From Plantago ovata (taxonomy: Eukaryota; Streptophyta; Magnoliopsida; Lamiales; Plantaginaceae), in NCBI GenBank assembly GCA_028274465.1, contig CM051456.1, forward strand, positions 112,955,397-113,019,396: a stretch of DNA of 64,000 bases, in the 5' to 3' direction. The position numbers were made by a program, and so were the translations under genes. The notes under the pieces were generated by a model. The model was not told the origin of the DNA. It saw only the letters and a program-made list of their open reading frames with translations, and made no database searches. Below are positions 35,644 to 47,861 of this stretch, in pieces (position 1 is the stretch's first letter; each line of letters opens with the position of its first letter).

Positions 35644-36912
35644 ATGTCAATGTCCACCGCCGCCACCATTCCCCTCCACCACCACCTCAAACCAACCACC
35701 ACCACATCCCCCACCCAAATCGCCACCATCCGCACCTCCACCCCCCGCAAGCCTCTCTCCATCACCTGCGCCGCCACCACCACCACCACCCTCCAGACCT
35801 CCTCCTCCACCCCCACATCCACCGACCGCGTCTTCAACTTCGCCGCCGGACCAGCCACCCTACCTGAGAACGTCCTCCTCAAGGCCCAATCCGAGCTCTA
35901 CGACTGGCGCGGCGCAGGCATGTCCGTCATGGAGATGAGCCACCGCGGAAAGGAATTCCTCTCAATCATCCAGAAAGCCGAGTCAGATCTACGCGCTCTC
36001 CTCCAGATCCCTTCCGATTACTCCGTCCTCTTCCTCCAGGGCGGCGCCACCACTCAATTCGCCGCCCTGCCCCTCAATTTGTGCAAACCTGACGACACCG
36101 TCGATTTCATCGTCACCGGATCCTGGGGAGACAAGGCCTACAAGGAAGCCACCAAGTACTGCAAGGCAAACGTCATCCACAGCGGCAAATCGGAAAAGTA
36201 CACGTCGATCCCGAGCTTCACCGATCTGAAACAGACTCCGTCCGCCAGGTACTTGCATATTTGCGCCAACGAAACGATTCACGGAGTCGAGTTTAAGGAT
36301 TACCCTACGCCAGCTGGCGAGAGCGAGATTTTAGTTGCTGACATGTCGTCGAACTTCTGCTCCAAGCCTGTGGACGTGAGCCGGTTCGGCGCGATCTACG
36401 CCGGAGCGCAGAAAAACGTCGGTCCGTCCGGTGTGACGATCCTGATCATCAAGTCTGATCTGATCGGGAACGCGCAGCCAATTACTCCGGTGATGCTGGA
36501 CTATAAGATCCACGCGGAGAACAATTCGCTGTACAATACGCCCCCGTGCTACGGGATCTACATGTGCGGGCTGGTTTTCGAGGACTTGCTTGCTCAGGGT
36601 GGGCTTGGTGAGGTGGAGAAGAAGAATGAGAAGAAGGCTGGGATTCTGTATGATGCCATTGATGGGAGCAAGGGGTTCTATAGGTGTCCGGTTGAGAAGA
36701 GTGTTAGGTCGTTGATGAACGTGCCGTTTACGTTGGCGAAACCCGAGCTGGAGGCGGAGTTTATTAAGGAGGCGGCGAAGGAGAAGATGGTGCAGCTTAA
36801 GGGGCACAGGTCGGTCGGTGGAATGAGGGCTTCGATTTACAATGCCATGCCTTTGGCTGGTGTTGAGAAGCTGGTTGCGTTCATGAAGGATTTCCAGGCT
36901 AGGCATGAATGA
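35644..36912 (+). CDS. PSAT1: Phosphoserine aminotransferase, plastidial
   Basis: Intronless gene of 422 residues. PSAT is the PLP enzyme of the phosphorylated serine pathway; it converts 3-phosphohydroxypyruvate and glutamate to phosphoserine and 2-oxoglutarate in plastids. Residues 1 to about 58 are rich in Ser, Thr, Pro and His and low in acidic residues, as expected for a transit peptide. The mature enzyme starts near [18 protein letters not shown]. Family signatures are [54 protein letters not shown], and AQKNVGPSG containing the Schiff-base Lys (about residue 257). The end is [20 protein letters not shown]. The frame is open throughout. The 5' half uses mostly C-ending codons, strikingly GC-rich against its AT-rich surroundings. 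The first ATG is used; a second lies two codons on. Confidence 0.97.
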   Translation: MSMSTAATIPLHHHLKPTTTTSPTQIATIRTSTPRKPLSITCAATTTTTLQTSSSTPTSTDRVFNFAAGPATLPENVLLKAQSELYDWRGAGMSVMEMSHRGKEFLSIIQKAESDLRALLQIPSDYSVLFLQGGATTQFAALPLNLCKPDDTVDFIVTGSWGDKAYKEATKYCKANVIHSGKSEKYTSIPSFTDLKQTPSARYLHICANETIHGVEFKDYPTPAGESEILVADMSSNFCSKPVDVSRFGAIYAGAQKNVGPSGVTILIIKSDLIGNAQPITPVMLDYKIHAENNSLYNTPPCYGIYMCGLVFEDLLAQGGLGEVEKKNEKKAGILYDAIDGSKGFYRCPVEKSVRSLMNVPFTLAKPELEAEFIKEAAKEKMVQLKGHRSVGGMRASIYNAMPLAGVEKLVAFMKDFQARHE

Positions 36913-38322
36913 TGCTTAAGGACTGGTATTGGCGTATTGCTACTGTTCTATTGTTTTTTGTTTTTTCTAGTATTGGTTTTGTAGTGTTATTTCGAATTTT
37001 GTGATGCGTTTTATTCCATGTTTGGTGGTTATTATTTTCTGATGAGTTGCACTACGATAGTTTAGCTATCTACGTTAGAGTTACATTTGCCGACAAGAAT
37101 GTTAGGAGATGATGCAATGGTATTCTGTAAGGTTTATAACTTTATATATTCCGTATATCAGTAATCGAATTATTTGAGAAGTTTATGGCTTCTCTGGGCA
37201 AAATATATAGTTTTCGTTCTTTGATTACGTGTTGGGTGTGCTTGTTGATCATCATCAGAAGTATGTTGTTTTCGTGTGAACTATTTTTGGGCTTGTAGAT
37301 ATGGGACCTTGATTTTCTAGCATATTCGATGACCCGCATATGGTTGTGATTCGAACAAATATATATTAAAATCACCATCTGTTGTTGCCTTGTTGGTTTA
37401 TACAGTATATTTATCACTCTCTAAACCACCGACTGCAATTATTATAGAAACTGACCCCCCCGGAGAGAATTGTTGTGTTTCTCAAGTACTTTAGGTAATT
37501 TTCTAACATGAATCGTGATCAATTGGAAAGGGAGTTTGTAGTCATTGAAGTATGTTCAAAGGATATGCCATAATTTTACCGTAAGGCACTCAAGAGTCTG
37601 TTGAATATTGATCATCGCCATAATTTTACCGTGATTGCAACTACATGCATACGATTTGCTTTGTAATCCAATCCAAACCAAGATATGAATTAAGATGGTT
37701 TCATTTCCGTGTATATGTAGTATGTACGTTGTTCAAGAATTCTTGTTTGGGCAGTTTATACCATCCATATACATAGTGTTTTATCAACATTGTTAGTTAC
37801 TACTAAGGGCGAATGAAACTGAGATGCGTAGTTTCGACAGTTATGAACAAATCTATAGCCGAGTGAAATTTTACAAAGTTCCTCTAGGTACTCTTTAAAC
37901 CATGTTGCTACAGAACTAGTAACTTCAGAACAAACCAGAGGACGACGGGAAAGGTGGCAGAACCCACGATTACCCCCTCTAGCTACTCATATACAGCTCC
38001 TCTTTAATCATCGATCAATAATCATGGCGTCTACGAGAAAGAGGAGGAATATTGTGCTGCAGATACTATTGGAAGAACAGCATTAATAATGTCATCCGAG
38101 GCGGCGGCACGTTACTCTCTAATGAACGCGCTATACAGGTCTATCTAATTCTTTGAATTATGTTGTAGCTAATCATGGAATCTTTATGTCCTGGATTTGG
38201 ATTAGGCTATTATGATCGTCGATCAATGTGTTGCTAGTTTCTTTTACTTGCTGTTCGAACTTAATTATTATTTTCTGGTAAAACAAAAAAAAAAAAAACT
38301 ACATGCATTGAAGTTTCGAATC
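36913..38322. other. 3' flank of PSAT and intergenic DNA
   Basis: A probable 3' UTR runs to about 37150, followed by non-coding sequence. A 20-codon frame at 38024-38086 (MASTRKRRNIVLQILLEEQH) ends in two stops and is not supported as a gene. Confidence 0.4.
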
Positions 38323-38339
38323 AAGATTTTGGTATTAAG

Positions 38340-38430
38340 GACAACGAAGCATAGCTCAGTTGGTAAGCTGCTTCACCTCTAATCAATAGGGTTGGGTGTT
38401 CGAGTCACAATTTAGCCGAATAAAAAAAAA
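38340..38430 (+). mobile_element. tRNA-derived SINE, 91 bp, with target duplication
   Basis: An A box (TAGCTCAGTTGGTAAG, about 38352-38367) and a B box (GTGTTCGAGTCAC, about 38396-38408) sit at tRNA-like spacing. They are followed by a short tail ending in nine A's. Direct repeats of 17 bases with one mismatch flank it: AAGATTTTGGTATTAAG (38323-38339) and AAGATTTTGGTACTAAG (38429-38445). No acceptor stem closes the cloverleaf, so this is a SINE and not a tRNA gene. Confidence 0.85.
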
Positions 38431-38876
38431 GATTTTGGTACTAAGCTTTCATCATCGATCAGTCATTGTTGACTTGTTGTGTTAAAGGTTTCGAGACACT
38501 CATCTGAGGACTGCGTAGGTTTTGTAAGTCTTGTGCTTCCCTTTTTTTTTTTTTTTAGTTTTCAACTTTTCCGGTTAGTTAACTTTTACTTTTTTTTTCA
38601 AATTACACCCAAAATATTCAAATTAAAAAAATAGATTTATTTTGTAGAGTTAGACCTCGTCCTTTACGCTTCTATATATCAAACATTATTAAGACGTGAA
38701 ACATCACGCAAACCTTATGACTATATTCATGATGTGTCATCTATCTTGTGTACCAGTGCCTCTTCATCCATTTTTATGGGATTTTTCCTTTTAGGTTTTC
38801 CTCTAAATTTTCTCTTTGTTATCTAAAAACTGAACTTGGCTAATTAGAACCTAATCGAAATTGACTGGATAAAGTC

Positions 38877-39185
38877 ATGGCGACATGATACGAAAGAGCA
38901 GGGGTGGAACTAGGGGCTGGCGGGGTCTCCTCCCCCCTCCCCAAAAAAAATTGTTTAGGTAGAATATACAATTTTTCAAAAAATTTAAAGGTAATTTTTA
39001 CGAATTTTAGCTTTTGCCCCTACCTAAAGTTATGGCGACATGATACGAAAGAGCAGGGGTGGAATCGGGGGCTGGCGGGGTCTCCCCCAAAAAAATAAAT
39101 TTTGTTTAGGTAGAATTTATAATTTTTCAAAAAATTTAAAGGTAATTTTTACAAATTTTTAACTTCCCCCCACCCCACCTTAATT
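38877..39185. repeat. Tandem duplication, two copies of about 155 bp
   Basis: Copies start ATGGCGACATGATACGAAAG at 38877 and 39032. Each has GGGGCTGGCGGGGTCTCC, a C/A-rich tract, GTTTAGGTAGAAT and AAAAAATTTAAAGGTAATTT. They differ mainly in the homopolymer tracts. No coding frame is shared. The pattern resembles fragments common in plant transposons but I cannot assign a family. Confidence 0.75.
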
Positions 39186-39600
39186 CTTGGTTCCGCCCAT
39201 GCAAAAGAGAGTATATATGCATTCTGATGATAATCATGTTCTTTAGGTTTTCTTTTTCTAAATTATGTTCTAAATATTTTGTGTAATTTAAAATTTTGGT
39301 AAAGGTTTGTTTGTAATTTGAAACAAACAAAGGATTAATTAACGGAAAACATAAAATCATCCATCATTTTTCGTAAATTGAAAATGTGGGTGAAAGATTT
39401 ATATGCAATTTAGAATAAAATAAAGTTTCAAAAACAATAAAAAGGTTTATTTGCAAAATAAAGTTTTTCCTACAAAAATTATAAACTTGAGGGTGTATAA
39501 ATCATACACACCTCACTACCAAGAAACATCAATCCAAACCTCTCAACCCACCAAAATTTTATAGTTATTATATGTCCCGAAACCTGATTATCCACCTACT

Positions 39601-40910
39601 TTTTTTTTTTTAGCAAAAAATGATTTCATTCCAAAATCAATAATGTGGAGTTACATCAGGACTAACAAAACGTAGAGTATCAAAACCAAAACAATCAACA
39701 GAGACATCATGAGCTAGCATGTGGGCTAGTTTATTACATCCTCGATTCACAAAAGCAAACTGAATTGAAGGAAAAAAAAGAAGAAAGGGTCTTGATCTCT
39801 TGAATAACACTTCCTGCAACTCCAAAATAGGGGCCTGGCTGATGTACCTGCTGAATTAATGTCTTACAGTCACCTTCAGAAATGAACGTCGGGGCCTGTA
39901 ATCTGGACGCTGTGTGGACTGCTAACCGGAGAGCTAAGGCCTCGCCTATTTCTGGTTCCTGAACATAAGGCATGAACAAACACTGCCAAAACAACACTAC
40001 ACCCCCAGCCGATCGAGCTACAACTCCCAGACTTGCTCCAACCGGCTGCCGTCTGATCGAGGCATCATAATTTATTTTGACAGTACATGTACATGGCGGC
40101 TCCCACGAGTAACTAACTGGGGGCGGTCTTGGCTGCTGATAACACAACTTGGCTTCCTGGAAACGTCGAACATAATCCATCACAAATGCCACACCATCAC
40201 GGGGATCAGAACCTGTTGTATCATGCACAATACGATTACGATTACTCCACAAATGCCAACAAGATGATACAAAGAGAGCAAAATCATCCCGTGATATAGT
40301 AGCACGAACAGAATTAATCCAATTAAGAATATCCGAATGTGCTTCATTCAAGTGATGGATACGCAACGTTGAAAGAGCCCAAAAGCAACGAGAGTAGTGA
40401 CAAGTGACAAAAACATGGAAAAGATCTTCTTGGCCACACCCACAGACCGGGCAGACTGTACAAGCAACTAGACCACGCTTACTCAACATGTCTAAAGTCG
40501 GTAAAATGTTCCTAAGGACACTCCATAAAAACACCTTCACCTTGTTAGGTACCTCCACTTTCCAGACCCAATCATAGTTAACAGACTGCTCCAAGCTACT
40601 GCTACCTACTCTAACTTGTCTCACTTGAGTCTTAAGTCTACGTCGTAAATAGTAAACAGGACGGACAGAGTAGATACCAAACTTTGAGTAATGCCAAACA
40701 CTTTGATCAGGAATATTAGTAAAGGGTAGGGGGATATTAAGTATAGCGTCATCCCAAAACAAATTTCTAATTGACTCAGCATTCCAGCAACCACCATCAG
40801 TAAGCCTACTTGAGAGGCGCTTTTTTGACACGGCAATTTCCTCTAACCACAATTTAACCAACCAAAATCGCAATTTAACTCTAACCATAATCGTACAGGG
40901 AGGATATTAA
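39601..40910 (-). mobile_element. 5'-truncated LINE, C-terminal part of ORF2 (zf-RVT and RNase H)
   Basis: A minus-strand frame (40888-39734) encodes a zinc-binding reverse-transcriptase region (PNKVKVFLWSVLRNILPTLD, then CPVCGCGQEDLFHVFVTC) and an RNase H domain with the acidic residues in INYDAS, EIGEALALRLA and SEGDCKTLIQ. The final HxxxD part (FAFVNRGCNKLAHMLA) lies in another frame after a T8 run near 39770. A T-run at 39600-39611 is the complement of the poly(A) tail, marking the 3' end. The reverse transcriptase and endonuclease are absent. It is a dead, 5'-truncated insertion. Confidence 0.88.
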
Positions 40911-41237
40911 CCAAGTTAAGTTTCTAGAGATGACCCAACCTAACTCAACGTCACTTGCTCAACTAAGCACCCGTCATTCATCTTAACAACATATGCGAGT
41001 GAGACTTGTGTACCACACAGGTTTTTTAGGATATCACACGTGAAACGCTCCAATATCATCCAATATGTCGAATATGTGTACAGATGGCTAATTGGTTAAA
41101 CACTATGATTAGCAAAGCTAATAATAGAATTCACATACTTCAAGAAACCATATTCCTAAAAACTAACATATCGGATAATAAAAAGACAGGAAAAAGAAAA
41201 AACAAAAGCAAAGTAGAATTACAAAAATTTGAGCATA

Positions 41238-41660
41238 ATGGCATCATCATCGTCCTCAATCTTTCTTTTCGCTACCATAATGTTTGCATCTTTATGCCAC
41301 ATTGGAGCTGATTCTGTAGCCGAGGCTCAAGCCACCGTCGAAAACGCTATATTAGTAACTCAAGGAGCCAAAGATGTCACGAAAAAGTACCTTGAAGGTA
41401 CCACCAAATTACCAGCCGAAGAATGCATCGAGGACTTTGAAGAAGCTATTAGTATCTTGAACACGTGCTTAGATGAGCTGAAGGCTTTCAAAAAAGAAAG
41501 CATCAACAATCTCCACCAAATGGGCATGGCGGCTGAGCTTGTTTCTGAAGGCTGTTGTAATATTGACTTCCAGGGAAATGCACCAGATGATCTGAAACAA
41601 GCTTGCACCAAAGTGGATGATACGATCAAGTCATATCTCAAAATTGTTAGTGCATTGTAA
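41238..41660 (+). CDS. Secreted invertase/pectin methylesterase inhibitor-like protein, short form
   Basis: A single exon of 140 residues starting MASSSSSIFLFATIMFASLC at the ATG 41238. Residues 1 to about 24 form a signal peptide ending near IGADS. The remainder is helical, with ECIEDFEEAISILNTCLDEL and QACTKVDDTIKSYLKIVSAL resembling the last helices of the four-helix PMEI fold. PMEI-family proteins bind and inhibit pectin methylesterases or invertases in the apoplast or vacuole. The usual N-terminal alpha-hairpin with its Cys pair is absent, so the protein is about 40 residues shorter than typical and an inhibitor function is doubtful. The family assignment rests on the helical and Cys pattern only. 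Confidence 0.55.
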   Translation: MASSSSSIFLFATIMFASLCHIGADSVAEAQATVENAILVTQGAKDVTKKYLEGTTKLPAEECIEDFEEAISILNTCLDELKAFKKESINNLHQMGMAAELVSEGCCNIDFQGNAPDDLKQACTKVDDTIKSYLKIVSAL

Positions 41661-44165
41661 GGTACATACGGTCATAAAATTATATTGCTATGTTGAGACT
41701 TGAGATCCTCGGCCTCAACACGGTTCGCTTCAAGGTCCAAGCCCAACATTAGCCTAAAAGATATTATAGAATTTCTAGATTTTGTATACTTCGTAATAAG
41801 GTACAAATATTTACATAGAATAGAAACCCTCTAAAAGAATATCCTATAAAGGAATAAACTCCTTATCACGGTCCCAATTTGGAATCAGTTATAAATAAGA
41901 ATAAACTCTACATTGTGATATTCCATGATCTTTTCAAGATATTCCATGATTTTTTCAAGTCCTGTCTTAAGGAATTATACATCTATATAAACTGCATATA
42001 TAAATAAATATATGTATGTGTTACATTGACACATAACATGAAACTTATTTATCTATTTATTTATTTATTTATTTTTTCACAAAAGGGGGGCCAAGCTCCA
42101 TGTTAGGTTCTACGTGAATTAAAATTTATTATCCAAAATACTTGTGCAAAGTTGTATGTGAAAGTGATTTTAACTTTCAAGTTAAAATAACATCTTTTAA
42201 TTTGCATGTGATTAGTATCTTATCTGTCAATCCGTTACCACACTTTTGTTGATATATTGTGCACCTTTTGATTTATTGTGCAATCCATATTTTTGTGTGT
42301 AGTTTCATTTTTTTTTAGTTGATATATTGTGCACCTTTTCTTTTATTTGGCAACCCATCACCATGATTTTGTTCCATCCCCATTTATGTATTTGTTTAGT
42401 TGATATATTTGAAATATATATAATTTGTTATATAACATATGACAACACTAATACAAGTTTAACATGTAATTTAACATTTAAATATTATATAGTACTATGT
42501 TATTTTGTTATAAAATATTTTACAAACAAAACTCTACTTAAGAATAAACTCCTTATAAGAATAATTTTTACGAGTCCCGACAGTATTATTGTATGGAGTT
42601 TCTACTGTATTTATATGTACCTCCCCTATTTGATGTCCCAATTGCATATTGAAAGTTGTATAGGATCTAACTTGAACTTATACTAGACAAAATCAACGGT
42701 GTACGCAAACTGTAGACACTTAATAAAATGAAACATAATATGAATAAACACAGGGGAAATATAACCGACATAGAGATAATTTTCTCAAACAATATTTATA
42801 TTGCTTAGCGTGCTTGACGGCTGAAATATAATATGAATCAATATTACAAGGTATGAAATATTTAGAATCTCAATCCTACTACAAAACACAAGGGAGGGTC
42901 ACCAACTAGTCTAAATCTAGCAAATCTAAAAAACAAGTTGATAGACTATAAAACTTGTGAAAAACTACAAAACAATACACTGAATGAACTCATGAACTTA
43001 TGTTGAACTGGTGATTTTCCCGTAGTAATAAAGTCGACTTCCTTGAACTTATAAACTACTCATAGTGTGCTCCTAACGAAACTCTTCTTCAAGGTAATTT
43101 TATCTCTTGCGATCTTATGATGATATGAGACTTATAGAATGTTTGGAAGTGAGTTTTGGATGTGGATTTTTTATTTTGAAGTGAGTTTGAAGTGTAAATT
43201 TACACTACAAAATCAAATATCCAAGTCAACGTGTTTAAGAGATTTTTCATTTTCCTGTATATTCTTCAAGATCTCCAATATTCTTCCAACTCTTCATTTA
43301 TTCTTTCCTTGTTTTGACTCCAACTCTTGTAATTTTTTCTTATTTGATTCCAACTCTCCATACTTCGAATATGCACATCACAGTTAACGTGGAATCAATT
43401 AAACTTTGTTAATAAAACATAAAATTAATAAATATTAGTAAGTGTTTCAAGAATTGTTCAATGATGTTGAGACAAGATATCATCCTCATTCACACATTGG
43501 ATGTGTGAATGAGAGAGGATGGGTGAGGATGGGATGAGCCCCTTTTAATTTTTTTTTTATTTTTTACTTTTTTTTTTATTTCATTGTTCTTTTGTTTCTT
43601 TCTCCGATAATTTCATTCCAATGTCTTTTACTTTGTTTCTTTCCGTTATTACGTCTAATTGGGCTTGTTTCTTTCCTTTTTTTTTTACTCCTAAACTTTT
43701 TGTTTAATTTATTTGTAATTAGTTTTTATATTTGTGTAATAATACTTCTTATTTTTATATTTTTATATGATGTTATTATAATCAACTACTGGTATTATTT
43801 AAAATTCTAATCTTTATTATAATTTTTAATTATCAAGTATTATAATTTTAATTAATGTGTATTGTAATTGATTCCAAACTATTGTAATTTATTATCACTG
43901 TGATCAAGATTGAAGCTTCAGAGAGCTCCGGTCTTCTTTGATTTTTCAATATATTTTTTACTTCGTATGTGTGTATTATTTTTTTCAATATTGGTGTGTG
44001 TATAATTTCTAATTTGAAGATTATTGGGGTTCATTCTACAATAAAAAAAATTGAAATAATTTTTATTTAGTGTCAATTTGGTTGAATTGAAATATTTGAG
44101 GCAAATGTGTAATCAATGAAAATTAAACATATTTTATCAAAGTCAAAATTCAAATTGGCAAAAGC
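41661..44165. other. AT-rich intergenic DNA
   Basis: No gene supported. A TTTA microsatellite lies at 42048-42075 and T-rich tracts at 43545-43760. The motifless frame at 42327-42686 is AT-rich noise. Confidence 0.45.
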
Positions 44166-44750
44166 CATCCGAATCAGAAACTCGATCCGATCCGATCCGA
44201 AGTCTCTCCTAAAAATTTGTGGCCAAATATCCGAACTTTAAACCGAAACCCGATCCGAAATCATCCAAGCACCAAATTTTTTTTTATCCGAATAGAACAA
44301 TCTGAAATCTCCCGAATAAATTCGATTTGAAATTCATCTGATCCGAATTAAATGTGACCCGAACTCTTTCAATCCGAAATGACCCGAATTAAATTTATAG
44401 GGAATACATAATTATTTTCATTTAAAATATATATTTCATAATAACTAACTTATAATTAAAATTTTGAAGTTGTAATATTTCATAAATTTTCATTATAAAA
44501 ATAATTTTGCGTTTGAAATATTCAATCAACACTGAATCCGAATTGGTCCGATCCGAATTGACCCGTTCCGAAAATCGATCCGGCCCAAGTGTTTTGAAAT
44601 TTATAATCCGAATGACACCCGAATCCGATAAACATCTGAAATTCGAACACATTCGAATCTGACCCGATCCGATATGAAATCACCCGAAACAAACTCGCTT
44701 ACCCGAAATCATCCGATCCGAACAATCCAAATCCGATCCAATCAAGCCGT
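44166..44750. repeat. Degenerate CCGA(A)-rich tract
   Basis: The motif ATCCGAA or ACCCGAA, with variants, occurs dozens of times at irregular spacing over about 580 bases (for example CTCGATCCGATCCGATCCGA). It is interrupted by an AT-rich stretch at 44400-44510. It is not a regular satellite and holds no conserved protein frame. Confidence 0.7.
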
Positions 44751-44888
44751 TTGCCAGGTCTAATTCTCAATCAGGGGTAAAATGTTACTTTGAGTGTTTT
44801 AGATTGCGAAAACTCAAATTCGTGGACTCAAATGTAAATAAAACTATTAAAGAAGGGAGGTATATATACGCAATTGTTCAATCTAGTT

Positions 44889-45550
44889 GGAGTTTTTTTG
44901 GTTTTTTTTGATAGAATACTACTTCATTCTCATTCCAAAACAATACAATACAATACAAAAACGTCGATCCACAGATCCAGACGCGACCATATTCAGTCAG
45001 TTTTCAAAATGACAATCAAATCTCAGTAATTCACATACAGCAACCGGCAGGAATATAAATCATAGACTAAAGCAGAGCCTCGCCAGTTTATCATCTCCAA
45101 TGCATCTCATTCGGACAGCCCTTTGTGTTTCTCCTTCCATCTTCATAAAGAAAGGTTGTTGATTAAACAACTTTTCATTTTTGTGTCGCCATACTGTGTA
45201 CACAGTTTCGGTGAAAGCCATCTTGAGTAGCTTTGCTTTCAATCCTTTGCCTCTTGTGTGATGATCTATCCATGTTAGTTCCTCCATTAACTTCATTGGG
45301 GTGTGAACAATATTCAACCATCGCAACACCCTCTCCCAAACTCTTCGAGTATTATCACACTCAAAAAATAAGTGATCAACACTCTCATGTCCAACACATA
45401 TAATACATGTATCATCATTAGCAATACCCATTGCTAAGAGCCTATCCTTCGTATAAAGTCTATTTAGACAAGCCATCCAAAGAGTTACCTTAGAACGAGG
45501 TCTGGCCTTATTGTCAAGGAATAATGTGCGCCATGGGACATCAGGTTTCC
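44889..45550 (-). mobile_element. 5'-truncated LINE, zf-RVT region
   Basis: The minus-strand frame 45476-45060 encodes LWMACLNRLYTKDRLLAMG, a zinc-finger-like CIICVGHESVDHLFFEC and WERVLRWL, the typical end of plant LINE ORF2. The similarity extends to about 45550 (VPWRTLFLDNKARPRSK). T-rich runs at 44894-44910 complement the A-tail. No RNase H domain follows, so it belongs to a different LINE lineage from the element at 39.6 kb. Confidence 0.8.
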
Positions 45551-46095
45551 TTATAGTTGGACTTTGACGTAATAAAAATATCTAGCAGGGTCTATTTGTA
45601 AGAAAGGGTCTATTTGTAAGAAGCCCTAATAAAGTAGGATGAGGTAGAGTTGAGAATATTTCTGAATATTGGTTAGAATTTGTACTTATTATTTACCATT
45701 ATCTCTCCATGTAATTAACTTATAATAGCTCCAATTTTTTATAACTTTTTAACGTCAACAAATATTCATCAGTTAATATGAAAGAAACTCGGATACACAC
45801 TAGTTGCAGAGGAATAAGAGATTGATTCCCTTTTTCTTTAAATCGAAGATTCCAGTGCAAGTCACTCCCCCCAATACTCTTCTAAAAAACGTATCTAATT
45901 AAATGATCAATTGCTACTCAAGCAGTATACATTATACATTGTGCTATGGTCATGCCTAATGTTGGCCATAACTCACAAAAGAACTCATCATACTATATAT
46001 TTATTAAGCCCTAACGTATACGTGGTGCAACTATGAATTTGTATACCCCAACTAATGTTTTAAAAAGTTGTTTGTTGCATATTTTTTTTAGCTAA
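45551..46095. other. Intergenic DNA
   Basis: No gene or repeat structure recognised. Confidence 0.35.
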
Positions 46096-47410
46096 AGTTT
46101 AGGGAGAGGCCGACGGTAAAATTTTAATTTTGGTACTCCAAAATGGTACCTCGCCAATTTAGGTACTCCAGAATGTCATCGTCCAATTTAGGTACTTCAC
46201 AATAACACCACATCCAATTTTTGTACTCCGGTCAATTTTCCGATTGGTCAAACCGGAAAACACAATTTTAACTTAAAAAAATAAAATGGAAATTAAATTC
46301 AGGACACGTGGTGTGATTCTATTGGTTCTCGCTTATTTTTTTAAAAAAAACTTTTAATTATGTTTTAAAATTGTAAAAAAATATTAAAAAATATAAAATC
46401 ATTTTAGAATTATTAAAACATTAAAACATATTCTAAAAAAATTTAAAAAAAATATTTTAATAGAGAATCGAAAAAATAATATTAATATATAAAAAATGGG
46501 GAAAACACAAATTTCTAAAAATGAAAAATTGCAATTTTGTTTTTTTAAATTTAGAAAAATTACTAGATACATTTTTTTTAAGAAAATTATATTTTTTAAT
46601 TTACTGAGTGTTGAAATCTCAATTTCTATTAAAATTTTACAAACTACACAAATATAAAATATACAAGAAAAAAGGAATAAACATCACTAACTTCATTACA
46701 TATTACTGTCAATGGTACACCAAAAGAATAAGTTTAACATGCCAAAAGGCGATTTTTTTTTTAAAGGCAAAACAAATTCATTAATCATAAAGAGAGCATA
46801 AAAAATGTTAAATGTTTGCTTACAAAAAGACCAATAAATCTATAACCAATCGGACCCAAAAAGTGGCCAAACGTGGTGATACAACACCAAAACTATGCCT
46901 AACCAAAGTTTGGGACAAGGACAAAACAGTACAAAGGCGCTAATAAAGCTAAACAACTAGAGGGATCAATAAGGCTAGCCAACAAGTCCTTGCAATGAGC
47001 TTTCAAAACTTGACCGATATTGTTTTTCCATTTTTATATATTGAATATTTAAAAAAAGAAAATTTTTATTTAAAATATTTTTTAAATATTTTACATTTAT
47101 TTTATTTATTTTTTAATATTTATTAATTATTTTAAAATATTTTTATATTTTTTGATATTTTCTACAATTCTAAAACATAATTAAAAGTTTTTAAAACAAA
47201 AAAAAGTGAGAACCAATAGAAACACGCCACGTGTCCTGAATTTAATTTCCATTTTTTTAAAGTCAAAATTGTGTTTTGCGGTTTGACCAATCGAAAAATT
47301 GACCGGAGTACCTAAATTGGACGATGACATTTTGGAGTACCTAAATTTGCGAGGTACCATTCTCGAGTACGAAAAATAAAATTTTGCCAGAAGCCGACCT
47401 TTCCTAACTC
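46096..47410. mobile_element. Inverted-repeat element C (about 1.3 kb, arms about 350 bp)
   Basis: The left arm (GGTACCTCGCCAATTTAGGT, GATTGGTCAAACCG, GGAAATTAAATTCAGGACAC, GTGATTCTATTGGTTCTC) is repeated inverted at 47045-47400 with about 85% identity. Outer ends are related (TTTAGGGAGAGGCCGAC versus inverted TTAGGAAAGGTCGGC). A non-coding segment at 46690-47030 forms the loop and starts with a T-run, possibly a nested retroelement tail. Long arms and no genes suggest a foldback or Mutator-like non-autonomous element. Confidence 0.72.
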
Positions 47411-47861
47411 AATGGAAAGACCAGGTTTTTAACTTACCTTGACTGTCCGGACGGTCAGACCATTTACAATATGTTTTTAAGAGGTTATGGTGTGGTTTAA
47501 GTTGTTAGTATTGGAAGTTTCCGCTATGGTTTTAATGCTATTTGGTGTAGTTTTAAGGGATGATGTGATGGTTTTAAGAAACTACATTATGTTCTTTAAA
47601 TTTTTAAGATGGTTTGTTATAGTTTTAACCAACAATCTAACATCATTCACAAATATGAAAATTCATTTTTAAACAAGTCTGGAAATTTGAGTATTGCCAT
47701 TACAACATCAATGAAAATGTTACAATAAGCTACTTGAAATATTTTAATCTTTACAATGTGGAAATATTCAGTGCTTTTTTTTAATAAACTTGTTGGAGAA
47801 CTTCTATTTCCTGCCTTTTCTTCATTAAACTCGTTTTGTGTCATCAACACCTGTTTAAAAC

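Noticed and set aside
35573-35938. Pro-rich and His-rich frames overlapping the PSAT start
   Set aside because: They are shadows of the C-rich PSAT transit-peptide region in other frames; PSAT itself is certain.
36331-36906. 191-codon antisense frame across PSAT
   Set aside because: Produced by GC-biased codons of PSAT on the opposite strand; no family features.
38347-38430. tRNA gene
   Set aside because: A and B boxes are present but the acceptor and anticodon stems do not pair, and a poly(A) tail with target duplication shows a SINE.
42327-42686. 119-codon plus-strand frame
   Set aside because: AT-rich low-complexity DNA without conserved features.
43592-43810. Hydrophobic 72-codon frame
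   Set aside because: Encoded by a T-rich tract; Phe/Leu-rich noise.
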